From Dehalococcoidia bacterium SM23_28_2 (lineage in GTDB: Bacteria > Chloroflexota > Dehalococcoidia > SM23-28-2), in the NCBI GenBank assembly GCA_001303545.1, contig LJUA01000004.1, positions 1-29,137 of the forward strand: 29,137 nucleotides of DNA. Direction: 5' to 3'. The position numbers and the translations under genes were made by a program. The notes under the pieces were generated by a model. The model did no database searches. It was not told the DNA's origin and was given only the letters and a program-made list of their open reading frames with translations. Of the stretch, positions 8,568-16,431 are shown piece after piece (position 1 is the stretch's first letter; each line of letters opens with the position of its first letter).

Positions 8568-9050
8568 TTAAGAAGGAGATGAAGCCCTAAGCTCTATGGT
8601 GACGGCCGTCTCGTCGCAGTTGGGGAACTTGGGGCAGCGGAAGCACTCGCCCCAAACCTTGCGGGGCAGGGACATCACATCCGCCTCCTGGAAGCCCAGC
8701 TTCTGGAAGAAGCTAGGCTGTCGGGTCAGGGCGAAGACAGTGCGAATGCCCAGAGCGCGTGCTTCCTCAAGGCAGGCCTCCACTAGCAGAGCGCCGACGC
8801 CCTTATCGCGCCATTCATCAAGCACGGCAACGGAGCGAATCTCTGCCAGGTCCTCCCACATTATGTGAAGGGCAGCGCAGGCTACCAGCCGCCCGTTGTC
8901 ATGCACCACCAGGAAGTCGCGCAACTGCTCGTAGATCTCGGCCAGAGGGCGAGGGAGCATTTCCCCCAGAGAGGCAAGACTGCTCACCATATCCTGAATT
9001 GCAGGAGCATCGGCCATGGTGGCCTTCTCGATGCCAAACTGCTCGCTCAC
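8568..9050 (-). CDS. GNAT N-acetyltransferase, N-acetylglutamate-synthase-like
   Basis: Acetyl-CoA-dependent acetyltransferase of 160 residues. The acetyl-CoA loop is visible as WRDKGVGALL near residue 83, followed by the helix LLVEACLEEARALG and the FFQKLGF segment typical of the short ArgA/N-acetylglutamate synthase-like GNAT group. A C-terminal ECFRCPKFPNCDE segment brings three cysteines close together, also common in that group. It may make N-acetylglutamate for arginine synthesis, but no arg genes are nearby and the call rests on resemblance. Translation starts at a GTG preceded by GAGGGGG, 10 bases after the nadK stop. Confidence 0.82.
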   Translation of the reverse strand: MSEQFGIEKATMADAPAIQDMVSSLASLGEMLPRPLAEIYEQLRDFLVVHDNGRLVACAALHIMWEDLAEIRSVAVLDEWRDKGVGALLVEACLEEARALGIRTVFALTRQPSFFQKLGFQEADVMSLPRKVWGECFRCPKFPNCDETAVTIELRASSPS

Positions 9051-9060
9051 TGCTGCCCCC

Positions 9061-9951
9061 TCACAAGTCCTCTTCGCCCGGCCGCGTGAAGGCCCCGGAG
9101 GCGTTGGACACGTTCAGCCAGCCCAGCCGCTGGCTGAGAGCAGCATAATAATCGAAAGGCGAACCCAAGCGCAAGAAGCGCGCAAGATGAGAGCTGTGAA
9201 ACACGCGCACCCCCTGGCCCTTGGCCAGTTCCTTGTTCACCTGCCCATCCACACTGAGGATGCCCTTCTCCTCGCTGGCCACCCGCAGCTCGATCACCGC
9301 CGAAGAGGGCAGCACCAGCGCTCGAGCGACGGCGAGATGAGGCGCGACAGGCATAAACACCAACTCGTGCGCCTCGGGGTGAAGAACGGGACCCCCCACC
9401 GATAGCAGGTAAGCGGTACTGCCGGTGGCCGTGGCCACCACCACCGCATCCCCTCGGTAGTAACCCAAGCGCTTGCCATCGACAGAGGCCTCCACGTGCA
9501 CCGCCCGCCCAGGAGCACCGCGGCCAACCATGATGTCGTTGAGGGCGTGATACCTCCCGCCTTCAGCGGCAGGAGAGCCCGGCGCCTCCAGAAGCTCGCC
9601 ATGGAGAAGCGTACGCTCCTCGATGCGAAAGCCGCCCTCCAGTATCTGGGGGATCCTGGCCAGCGCCTCCTCGGCTTTCAGCTCGGCCAGGAAGCCCAGA
9701 CTCCCCATGTTGATCCCGAGCAGCATCGTGGGCTGCAGTATGATCAACCGAGCTGCCCAGAGCATCGTCCCGTCGCCGCCAACGCAGATCAGGAGCTCGG
9801 TGTCCTCCAGATTGCGCCGAGCCTCCTCCTCGTTCCAGGCAGAGGTCAGCCAGACCGTATCCACGTGGGAGGCAAGGGCTTCCTTCACCTCCTGGGCCAA
9901 CGTCTGAGCAGCCGGCCACTGAGGATGGAAGAAGATGCCCACCTTCTTCAC
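9061..9951 (-). CDS. nadK: NAD kinase
   Basis: Phosphorylates NAD to NADP. The GGDGT motif (CVGGDGTMLWAARL), the NDIMVGRG block and the ATATGSTAYLLSVGGP block are all present; together they define the ATP-NAD kinase family. The 296-residue length is usual. The frame stays open upstream to 10080, but the start chosen is the GTG at 9951. It overlaps the tlyA stop (GTGA) and has AAGGAGGG 8 to 9 bases upstream, and the protein then begins with the family's KKVGIFFHP. Residues upstream of it would only translate the end of tlyA out of frame. Translational coupling to tlyA is likely. Confidence 0.93.
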   Translation of the reverse strand: MKKVGIFFHPQWPAAQTLAQEVKEALASHVDTVWLTSAWNEEEARRNLEDTELLICVGGDGTMLWAARLIILQPTMLLGINMGSLGFLAELKAEEALARIPQILEGGFRIEERTLLHGELLEAPGSPAAEGGRYHALNDIMVGRGAPGRAVHVEASVDGKRLGYYRGDAVVVATATGSTAYLLSVGGPVLHPEAHELVFMPVAPHLAVARALVLPSSAVIELRVASEEKGILSVDGQVNKELAKGQGVRVFHSSHLARFLRLGSPFDYYAALSQRLGWLNVSNASGAFTRPGEEDL

Positions 9952-10703
9952 GAAACGCTCCCTCCTTCTCCCTCCACCCTCGGCGGGAGGAGCAGAAAGA
10001 AGAACTCCTGATTGCCGGCTGGCCCCAGCAGAGGAGAGGGGGTCAGGCCAAGCATGCGGAAGCGCTGCTCGATCGTCCACGCCAGGAAGCGCCCGATCAG
10101 GCTAGCCAGGAGCAGAGGGTCGCGAACGACCCCTCCCCTGCTCACCTCCCGCCGGCGGGCCTGGAACTGGGGCTTGAACAGAGCGATTATCTTTCCTCCC
10201 GGTTTCAGCAGTCGGGCTATCGCCGGCAGCACCTTCTCCAACCCGATGAACGACACGTCGACGGTAGCCAGGTCCACCCTCTCCGGCAGCGAGCGCAGGT
10301 AGCGGACGTTCACCCGCTCCATGGGCACCACCCGCGGGTCCTGGCGGAGGCGATAGTCCAGCTGGCCATAGCCCACATCCACCGCGTAGACACAACGAGC
10401 GCCGTGCTGGAGGAGGCAATCGGTGAAGCCGCCGCTGGACGCCCCTACATCCACCGCCACCAGCCCTTTCACATCGACAGCGAACGCCCTTAGAGCGTGC
10501 GCCAGCTTTTCGCCGCCACGGCTCACATAGGGAGCCCCGGCAAGCAGACGGACCTCGGCCGCCTCCGGAATGAGCGTCCCCGGCTTGACGATCGCCCTGT
10601 CTCCAACCAGCACCTTGCCGGCCAAGACCGCCGCTCGCGCCTTCTCCCGGCTCTCGGCCAGACCTATCTCCACCAATAGAACATCCAGGCGACGCTTGGC
10701 CAT
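9948..10703 (-). CDS. tlyA: TlyA family rRNA (cytidine-2'-O)-methyltransferase / hemolysin A
   Basis: 2'-O-methyltransferase of the TlyA family, whose known members modify 16S/23S rRNA. An N-terminal S4 RNA-binding domain (residues 1-60, KRRLDVLLVEIGLAESREKA) is followed by an FtsJ-type fold with the SAM site DVGASSGGFTD, and by VDVGYGQLDYRLRQDPRV, which is characteristic of TlyA. It has 251 residues from the ATG chosen. An upstream in-frame TTG at 10712 is unlikely because it falls in the predicted transcription start region. No Shine-Dalgarno precedes the ATG, and the promoter puts the transcript start only about 6 bases before it. It heads the tlyA-nadK-GNAT-NUDIX operon. Confidence 0.92.
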   Translation of the reverse strand: MAKRRLDVLLVEIGLAESREKARAAVLAGKVLVGDRAIVKPGTLIPEAAEVRLLAGAPYVSRGGEKLAHALRAFAVDVKGLVAVDVGASSGGFTDCLLQHGARCVYAVDVGYGQLDYRLRQDPRVVPMERVNVRYLRSLPERVDLATVDVSFIGLEKVLPAIARLLKPGGKIIALFKPQFQARRREVSRGGVVRDPLLLASLIGRFLAWTIEQRFRMLGLTPSPLLGPAGNQEFFFLLLPPRVEGEGGSVS

Positions 10704-10715
10704 GAAACGCAATTC

Positions 10716-10744
10716 AGCATAGGCGGGAAAAAGGACAAAGTCAA
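10716..10744 (-). promoter_or_regulatory. promoter of tlyA operon, probably leaderless
   Basis: On the - strand, TTGACT (10744-10739) and TATGCT (10721-10716) are separated by exactly 17 bases. A start site 6-7 bases further on would fall at about 10710, leaving roughly 6 bases before the tlyA ATG at 10703. No ribosome binding site is visible, which is consistent with leaderless translation. Confidence 0.5.
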
Positions 10745-10853
10745 GGCGAATCCCGACCTCTCCAGATGGGCAACGCCAACCGCCGGACGGTAGGAGTGGG
10801 AGAACGAACGCTAGCTGGCGAGCCAGTCGCCGCTTGTGCCGGTTGAGAGAGGC

Positions 10854-12371
10854 CTACGCTGCTGGACGCTGCCGATGGGTCGACCCACGGCCAGATACCC
10901 GGCGATTCAGGGGACTCACCTGCAGCTCAACTACCACCGTCGTACCTCTACCTGGCTCTGAGCGAATATCGAGCGCACCGCCTAACAGCCGGGCCCGTTC
11001 GTGCATCCCAAGGAGCCCCAGCTTCCCGGTCGCAGCCAAGTCGCCCACACCCCCGGGCAGCTTGAAGCCGTGGCCATTGTCAGCCACCTTCATCTCAATC
11101 CCGTAGTCACGCGCTTTCAGAGAAAGAGCGGCTTCGCTGGCACCGGAGTGTTTGCCTACGTTTCGCAACGCCTCCTGGGCAATGCGAAAGAGGAGCAACT
11201 GCGCCTCCTCAGAGAGCTTCGGCAGGCTGCCGTTCACCTCCACGCGCGCTTCTATTCCATACTGCTGGGTGAGGTCATCGGCCAGCCATTCCAGCGCAGG
11301 CACCAGGCCCATATCGTCCAGTATCCGCGGTCGCAAGTCCTGAGCCAATCGCCGGAGCTCCATCAGGGCTTCTACGGCGGTCCCCCGCACCTCCTTCAGC
11401 TCGCCCGCCACTTCCTTATGGCGCCACCTGCTAGCGATCAAGGCCAGGCTGTCGAGGCGCTGGGCCATCAGCAGGAGGGACTGGGCTGTCTCATCGTGAA
11501 GCTCCTGAGCGATGCGCTGTCGCTCATGCTCCTGGGCTCTGGTGACCTGCTGCAAATAGAAGTTCAGATTCTCCTGCAGGCGCTTCTGTTCCGTGATGTC
11601 CCGGGCGATAAGCTGGAAGGCTCTGGGCTGGCCGTCGCTCACGAGTAGACCGGTGGTCAACTGGAGACGCGCCGACGTCCCATCCTTCTTGATTATCTCC
11701 TGCTCGTAGGGCCCATTCGTGGGCTCGCCCGAGAGCAGCTTCCCCCGGATCTCCCTGGCCTTGCTCAGGCCTTCATCCGAGAGGAAGTCCCTGACGTTCA
11801 TGCCCACTAGTTCCTGAGCAGTATAGCCTGTCACCTCTGCGCAGGCCTTGTTGGCCATGGTGATCCTGCCCTGCATGTCCTGGAGCCAAATACCATCGTG
11901 AGCATTCTCGAATATCTCCCGATAGCGCTCTTCCGACAGGCGCAGCTGTTCGGCCATCACTCGCCGTCGCTCCCGTTCCCTCCGGAGTCGCTCAAAGCCA
12001 AAGTTGATCACGGCACCGGCAGCGACTACACCGCTCACTTCTCCCAGCGCATCGACGCGATAGTCCGAGCTAAGGAGGGCATTGGGCAGCATGATGACCA
12101 GGGCCAGTACCGAGCCGGTAAGTCCGGCCTTCATCCCGAATAGGAACCCCAGATAGGTGATCGGCAGCAGAAGGAAGAGGCGCTCCACAGCGTGCCGCTC
12201 AAAGCCCAGCACGGAGCTGGGAGCCTCAATGTTCAGGAAAGGCAGCAGTTGCTCGGGATAGTGGAGGGGAATGGTCACCAGGAACATCGCTATCGCAGCG
12301 AGGAGCTCCACGCTGCGGACAGCCTCCAGCAGTCTCCCTGGGATCCGTTGCTTCATTGCCATCTGTCGCAC
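10854..12371 (-). CDS. PAS-domain sensor histidine kinase, NarL/DegS type (HisKA_3)
   Basis: Membrane sensor kinase of 505 residues. Three to four hydrophobic segments lie within residues 20-125, followed by a charged linker. A PAS domain spans about 145-265 (SEERYREIFENAHDGIW to ARDITEQKR). The HisKA_3 dimerisation domain has the phospho-acceptor His292 in RIAQELHDETAQSL, and a HATPase_c domain follows (NVGKHSGA, DNGHGF, GLLGMHERARLLGG, GRGTT). It is paired with the response regulator 21 bases upstream on the same strand. The start is uncertain: a GTG at 12371 is used, but ATGs at 12362 and 12356 are equally possible because no clear ribosome binding site is seen. The signal is unknown; no haem or iron-sulfur cysteine motif is visible in the PAS domain. 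Confidence 0.9.
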   Translation of the reverse strand: MRQMAMKQRIPGRLLEAVRSVELLAAIAMFLVTIPLHYPEQLLPFLNIEAPSSVLGFERHAVERLFLLLPITYLGFLFGMKAGLTGSVLALVIMLPNALLSSDYRVDALGEVSGVVAAGAVINFGFERLRRERERRRVMAEQLRLSEERYREIFENAHDGIWLQDMQGRITMANKACAEVTGYTAQELVGMNVRDFLSDEGLSKAREIRGKLLSGEPTNGPYEQEIIKKDGTSARLQLTTGLLVSDGQPRAFQLIARDITEQKRLQENLNFYLQQVTRAQEHERQRIAQELHDETAQSLLLMAQRLDSLALIASRWRHKEVAGELKEVRGTAVEALMELRRLAQDLRPRILDDMGLVPALEWLADDLTQQYGIEARVEVNGSLPKLSEEAQLLLFRIAQEALRNVGKHSGASEAALSLKARDYGIEMKVADNGHGFKLPGGVGDLAATGKLGLLGMHERARLLGGALDIRSEPGRGTTVVVELQVSPLNRRVSGRGSTHRQRPAA

Positions 12372-12392
12372 CGTTGTCTGGTCGAATACGTC

Positions 12393-13058
12393 CTAGGGCT
12401 CTTCCTCCAGAACCACCCAACCCATCCTTAACCCATAGAGGACAGCTTCGGTGCGTGATCCCACTCCCAGTTTGTTGAAGATGTTCACCAAGTGAGCCTT
12501 GACGGTGGGAACACTGAGGACAAGCTCGCTGGCAATCTCCTTGTTGCTGTGGCCCTTGGCGGCGAGCTGGAGTACCTCCAGCTCTCTTCCCGTAAGGGGT
12601 TCCTCACCGTCCAACGGCATGGGACGAGGTGTCGAACGGCCAGCCCGAGCGAGCAGCCTGGCCGCTACCGCGGGGTGAAGCACTGCCTCCCCGGCGTGGA
12701 CCGATCGAATGGCCTGGATAACCTCCCGGCCCGTGGCGTTCTTGAGGAGATAGCCGGCAGCGCCAGCATCCAGAAGACCGAGCACGTAGCGGTCGTCGTC
12801 GTAAGCGCTGAGGATCAGCACGGCAGTGGTGGGGTTGGTTCTCTTGATCTGCTTGGTAGCCTCAATGCCATTGAGGCGGGGCATGACGACGTCCATGAGG
12901 ACGATGTCAGGCTTCAGAGCCCTGACCGCCGCTACGGCCTCATGGCCGTTGCCTGCTTCCCCTATCACCTTTATGTCTCGTTGTTGTTCCAGAAGGTTCC
13001 GCATGCCCTCACGGAGCACCGGATGATCATCCGCTAGCACCACGGTAATCGGTTCCAA
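12393..13058 (-). CDS. response regulator, NarL/FixJ (LuxR-type) family
   Basis: DNA-binding transcription regulator of 221 residues. The receiver domain (1-120) has the acidic pair Asp10-Asp11, the phospho-acceptor Asp56 in VLMDVVMP, and the conserved Lys in YLLKNA. The C-terminal LuxR helix-turn-helix (about 153-215) shows LTGRELEVLQLAAKGHSNKEIA and VKAHLVNIFNKLGV. It starts at a TTG (MEPITVVLADDH) with AGGGG upstream; the nearby ATG at 13063 is out of frame. It is the first gene of the two-component operon and precedes the kinase gene. It is divergent from the Cys-rich gene and sdhC-sdhA2-sdhB2, so it may regulate them. Confidence 0.92.
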   Translation of the reverse strand: MEPITVVLADDHPVLREGMRNLLEQQRDIKVIGEAGNGHEAVAAVRALKPDIVLMDVVMPRLNGIEATKQIKRTNPTTAVLILSAYDDDRYVLGLLDAGAAGYLLKNATGREVIQAIRSVHAGEAVLHPAVAARLLARAGRSTPRPMPLDGEEPLTGRELEVLQLAAKGHSNKEIASELVLSVPTVKAHLVNIFNKLGVGSRTEAVLYGLRMGWVVLEEEP

Positions 13059-13097
13059 GGCATAACCCCTAGCGAATCGTGAATGCCTTCACGACCT

Positions 13098-13126
13098 ATT
13101 CTACACCTTCTGGCGGCGCCTGTCAC
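13098..13126 (-). promoter_or_regulatory. promoter of response regulator-kinase operon
   Basis: On the - strand, GTGACA (13126-13121, five of six bases matching TTGACA) and TAGAAT (13103-13098, five of six matching TATAAT) are separated by exactly 17 bases. The predicted leader is about 30 bases. Confidence 0.55.
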
Positions 13127-13153
13127 TGGACTATAGTTCTACAACCTTCGTCG

Positions 13154-13192
13154 CTTTCGCGCCGAAAGACTGAGGAAAATTAGGCTTTCGGC
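13154..13192 (+). promoter_or_regulatory. overlapping inverted repeats in leader of Cys-rich gene
   Basis: CTTTCG (13154-13159) can pair with CGAAAG (13163-13168) across a 3-base loop. GCCGAAAG (13161-13168) can instead pair perfectly with CTTTCGGC (13185-13192) across a 16-base loop. The two hairpins share one arm and exclude each other. The element could be an operator with repeated half-sites or an RNA switch; no known riboswitch class is recognised. Confidence 0.35.
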
Positions 13193-13256
13193 TGAAGCAG
13201 ATAGGGAGTGCGGAAGGTGAAAATGTTCACGAAGGCAATTGAGAGGAGGCAATACC

Positions 13257-13763
13257 ATGAAAGACAAGGCATTCATCTTCTACGGCAACCCGTGCACCAT
13301 CTGCCTGGCGGATGCTGAGGTGCAAAGCTTCGAGGACGCCAAGAAGGGTGACTGGAAGCCCTGCCCGTTCTACCGTGAGGGGCGCGGCTGCTCTTCTTCC
13401 TCCTGCGGATGCATCCAGCTCGCTGGCGTCAAGATGGCTCGCTATGTCCTCCAGTTCTACAGTGAAGCGTCGGAGGAGGCCCTCGCTATAGAGAAGGCGG
13501 AGTTCCAGCGGAGAGCGCCCCTTCCTCCCAAGCGAGTGGAGGCCTACATCGATACCCCGGAGTACAACTACCGCCGGATCACCGACCCGGAGCTCGTTGT
13601 CCAGCGTGTTTGGGAATATGCCCAGGCCGTCCTGGACATCAAGCCAGGGGAGCGTGTCTTCCGTGCTTCGGAGGAGGATTGGGCAGCGCCCGTGGCTGTC
13701 GAAGCCGAGGCGGCCAGCGGCGAGACGGAGGAGGCCGAGCCGCCCACTCGTCGCGTAGCATAA
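13257..13763 (+). CDS. cysteine-rich protein of unknown function
   Basis: Not recognised. The protein has 168 residues from the ATG at 13257, which has GAGAGGAGG just upstream; the in-frame TTG at 13239 lies before that site and is rejected. All six cysteines fall in the first 52 residues with spacing C-x2-C-x19-C-x8-C-x4-C-x-C (Cys13, 16, 36, 45, 50, 52), suggesting a zinc or iron-sulfur site. A charged, probably helical middle follows (60-140). The last 25 residues are Ala/Glu-rich and low in complexity. There is no signal peptide or membrane segment. It lies alone between the divergent two-component operon and sdhC (185 bases downstream), so it may be co-regulated with the second succinate dehydrogenase. 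Function inferred from context only. Confidence 0.75.
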   Translation: MKDKAFIFYGNPCTICLADAEVQSFEDAKKGDWKPCPFYREGRGCSSSSCGCIQLAGVKMARYVLQFYSEASEEALAIEKAEFQRRAPLPPKRVEAYIDTPEYNYRRITDPELVVQRVWEYAQAVLDIKPGERVFRASEEDWAAPVAVEAEAASGETEEAEPPTRRVA

Positions 13764-13789
13764 CCATCCTCACCCACGCCGGGCTAACA

Positions 13790-13806
13790 CGACTCTCAGC
13801 GAGTCG
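13790..13806 (+). other. hairpin between Cys-rich gene and sdhC
   Basis: A perfect 6-base-pair stem, CGACTC and GAGTCG, with a 5-base loop. No T-run follows, so it is not a standard terminator; it could be an attenuator or processing site, or chance. Confidence 0.3.
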
Positions 13807-13948
13807 GTAACTGGCTGGGAGTGCCAAGAGAAGGGACAAACTCGTCATGGAAGGACAAGAGCGTGTTGTGCCGCTTCGACGCACGGATGAAAGCGGCAAT
13901 GGTCAACGCCCGCTTTCTGGCTTTATGTTTCGGGGGCAGGCCCTGTCC

Positions 13949-14617
13949 ATGCCCGTCGCCCGACCGCGGGGAGGCCTACAAGCGAGGCGAGTGCGGCGGC
14001 CCACCTGGGCAGTCCTCTCGCCGACCATGCTTGATGTGGCCACCAGCATCACCGGCGCCGGCCTGGCCGCCTTCCTCTTCATGCACATGGGCTTGCTCTC
14101 CAGCGTGCTTATTGGCGCCGGCTCCCTGGACGCGTTGGCCGAATTTCTGGAGCGCTACTACCTGCTGCATGTAATGGCGCCCCCTCTTATCCTCTTACTG
14201 CTGGTTCACGTCGTACTGGTGACGCGCAAAGCGCCAACCACCTTCCGCCAGCAGTGGACGCTGGTGCGCCAGCTGCGTCAAATGGGGCATCTCGACACCT
14301 GGACTTGGGCCTTTCAGGTGGTTAGCGGAGCAGCACTGATGGTTTTCGCCTCGATTCACCTATGGGTGTCTCTCACCGAACTGCCCATCGAGGCGGCAAA
14401 GAGCGCCGAGCGCGTCTCCGGGTTCCTCTGGTTCGACATCCTCTTCGTGCTCTTCGCCGTAGGCCACGCCTGTGTAGGTCTCTACCGTATCGCCGTCAAA
14501 TGGGGGCTGCTGTCCCGCCGTGGAGCCTATGCGACACTGGTCACACTGACCGCCGTTGTTTTGGCGATAGAGTTCACTATCGTAACAACCTTCTACACTC
14601 TCGGAGGCGGAGCATGA
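13949..14617 (+). CDS. sdhC: succinate dehydrogenase/fumarate reductase dihaem cytochrome b subunit (complex 2)
   Basis: Membrane anchor of a class B succinate:quinone oxidoreductase, resembling Wolinella FrdC. Five hydrophobic helices carry candidate haem ligands: His in FLFMHMGLL, the second helix (LLHVMAPP...LLVHVV), His in FASIHLW and His in AVGHACVGLYR. VGLYRIAVKWG is a family hallmark. The frame is open to an ATG at 13847, but the first 27 codons of that version have low-GC third positions unlike the rest. Starting at 13949 puts the first haem His at residue 46, close to its place in Wolinella (about 44). Its stop overlaps the sdhA2 start (ATGA), so translation is coupled. Protein length from this start is 222 residues; the start remains moderately uncertain. 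Confidence 0.85.
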   Translation: MPVARPRGGLQARRVRRPTWAVLSPTMLDVATSITGAGLAAFLFMHMGLLSSVLIGAGSLDALAEFLERYYLLHVMAPPLILLLLVHVVLVTRKAPTTFRQQWTLVRQLRQMGHLDTWTWAFQVVSGAALMVFASIHLWVSLTELPIEAAKSAERVSGFLWFDILFVLFAVGHACVGLYRIAVKWGLLSRRGAYATLVTLTAVVLAIEFTIVTTFYTLGGGA

Positions 14618-16431
14618 CGACCATTATGACCGATGTCCTGGTGATCGGCGCAGGCCTGGCCGGCGAGCGCACAGCTGTCGAGGCGGCCGCGCATGGTCTT
14701 CAGGTCATTATGCTATCGTTAGTACCACCGCGACGCTCCCACTCCGTTGCCGCTCAGGGTGGCATGCAGGCCGCCCTGGGCAACATGGCCAGGAGCGCCG
14801 GCGATTCCCCCGATGTTCACTTTGAGGACACGGTGAAGGGCGCCGACTGGGGATGCGAACAGGATGTGGCCCGCCTGTTTGTCAACCTGGCGCCAGTGGC
14901 TATTCGTCAGATGGCCCACTGGGGGGTCCCCTGGAGCCGAGTGGTGCCTGGGCCGAAGCGACTTCCTAGCGGCGATATCGTCGAGGAGTCGGCCGAGAAG
15001 GAAGGGCTTATCGCCGCCCGCAACTTCGGCGGCACCAAGAAGTGGCGAGCCTGCTTCTGCTCCGACGGTACAGGGCACTCCCTGCTCTACACCATGGATA
15101 ACGTCGCCCTGCAGCTCGGCGTCCAGGTTCACGACCGAACAGAGGCCCTGGCCCTGATCCATGACGGTGAGCGATGCTACGGCGCCGTCGTCCGGGACCT
15201 CCGCAATGGTGAGCTGCGCACCTATCTGGCTCGGGCCACGGTCATCGCCACCGGCGGCTACGGACGTATCTACGGCCAGTCCACCAACGCCGTCATCAAT
15301 GACGGCACGGGAATGGCGATAGGGCTGGACACAGGCGTCGTCCCTCTGGGGAACATGGAGGCCGTACAGTTCCATCCCACCGGCGTCGTACCGGGGGACA
15401 TCCTGGTTACCGAAGGATGCCGCGGTGACGGCGGCTATCTGCTGGACAAAGACGAACACCGCTTCATGCCCGACTACGAGCCGGAGAAGCAGGAGCTCGC
15501 CTCTCGGGACGTGGTCAGCCGGCGCATGGTCCACCACATGCGCCAGGGCCACGGCGTGGAATCGCCCTACGGACCCCACCTCTGGCTGGATATTCGCCAC
15601 TTGGGCAAGGATCACATAGAGACCTATCTCCGCGATGTCGCTGACATCTGCCGCGATTTCCTGGGCGTCGACCCGGTGCACGAACTCATTCCGGTACGAC
15701 CCACCCAGCACTACAGCATGGGCGGCGTCCGCACCGACATCGGCGGCCGTGCCTATGGCCTCGTCGGCCTATACGCCGCCGGCGAGGCGGGATGCTGGGA
15801 CCTCCACGGTTTCAACCGCCTCGGCGGTAACTCCGTAGCGGAGACGGTGGTCATGGGCATGGTGGTAGGCAGAACCATCGCCCAAGACCTCGCCGGCTCG
15901 GATTCCTCTTTCCCCGACTCCGCCGTTCGTTCTGCATGGGCGCAAGTGGAGCAGCGGATGCGTGCTCTCGCCTCTTACGGCCTGGAGTATGTCTACGACC
16001 TGCGTCAGCAAATGTCGGATATCCTAATAGAGAAGGTGGGAGTCTTCCGCAACGGCGAGCAACTCGTCAAGGCTGTAGAGGAACTTCAGGAACTGCACGA
16101 GCGATCCAGGAATCTGGGGCTGCGCTCCAGCGGACGGGGACCCGACCCAGAGGTTTCAGCGGCCCTGCGCCTGCCTGGCATGATCCGGCTGGCGATTACC
16201 ATCGCCTACGGGGCGATGCAGCGCACCGAGAGCCGCGGAAGTCACTACCGGGAGGACTACCCTGCCCGAGACGACACGCTCTGGCTCAGGCGAACCCTGG
16301 CAACCTGGCCAGATGGCGCTGACGTACCGCGCCTCAGCTATGAGCCCGTCAAGATCACAGAATCGCCCCCGGGCGAGCGCGGCTACGGCGAAACGCAAGC
16401 GGCGAACAAGAAGGAGGGCATCCGTGGCTAA
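14614..16431 (+). CDS. sdhA: succinate dehydrogenase/fumarate reductase flavoprotein subunit (complex 2)
   Basis: Catalytic flavoprotein of the second complex, 605 residues. FAD-binding GAGLAGERTA, His43 in RRSHSVAAQGG (covalent FAD), the HPTGVVPGDILVTEG and CRGDGGYL substrate motifs, and RPTQHYSMGGV are visible. The insert after the FAD motif (HFEDTVKGADWGCEQ) and the overall layout follow the Wolinella-type FrdA/SdhA. The frame is open further upstream to 14362, but the ATG at 14614 is chosen because it overlaps the sdhC stop by ATGA and gives the usual N-terminus. The gene overlaps sdhB2 by 8 bases. The direction in vivo (succinate oxidation or fumarate reduction) cannot be read from sequence. 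Confidence 0.95.
   Translation: MTTIMTDVLVIGAGLAGERTAVEAAAHGLQVIMLSLVPPRRSHSVAAQGGMQAALGNMARSAGDSPDVHFEDTVKGADWGCEQDVARLFVNLAPVAIRQMAHWGVPWSRVVPGPKRLPSGDIVEESAEKEGLIAARNFGGTKKWRACFCSDGTGHSLLYTMDNVALQLGVQVHDRTEALALIHDGERCYGAVVRDLRNGELRTYLARATVIATGGYGRIYGQSTNAVINDGTGMAIGLDTGVVPLGNMEAVQFHPTGVVPGDILVTEGCRGDGGYLLDKDEHRFMPDYEPEKQELASRDVVSRRMVHHMRQGHGVESPYGPHLWLDIRHLGKDHIETYLRDVADICRDFLGVDPVHELIPVRPTQHYSMGGVRTDIGGRAYGLVGLYAAGEAGCWDLHGFNRLGGNSVAETVVMGMVVGRTIAQDLAGSDSSFPDSAVRSAWAQVEQRMRALASYGLEYVYDLRQQMSDILIEKVGVFRNGEQLVKAVEELQELHERSRNLGLRSSGRGPDPEVSAALRLPGMIRLAITIAYGAMQRTESRGSHYREDYPARDDTLWLRRTLATWPDGADVPRLSYEPVKITESPPGERGYGETQAANKKEGIRG

Noticed and set aside
9952..10080. N-terminal extension of NAD kinase to 10080
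   Set aside because: It overlaps tlyA out of frame; the GTG at 9951 has a ribosome site and gives the standard N-terminus.
13847..13948. N-terminal extension of sdhC from the ATG at 13847
   Set aside because: Third-position GC is low in these codons, the distance to a ribosome-like site is long, and starting at 13949 gives the usual family N-terminus. It is not excluded.
14719..15711. 330-codon open frame antisense to sdhA2
   Set aside because: Shadow frame; the + strand gene has clear catalytic motifs throughout.
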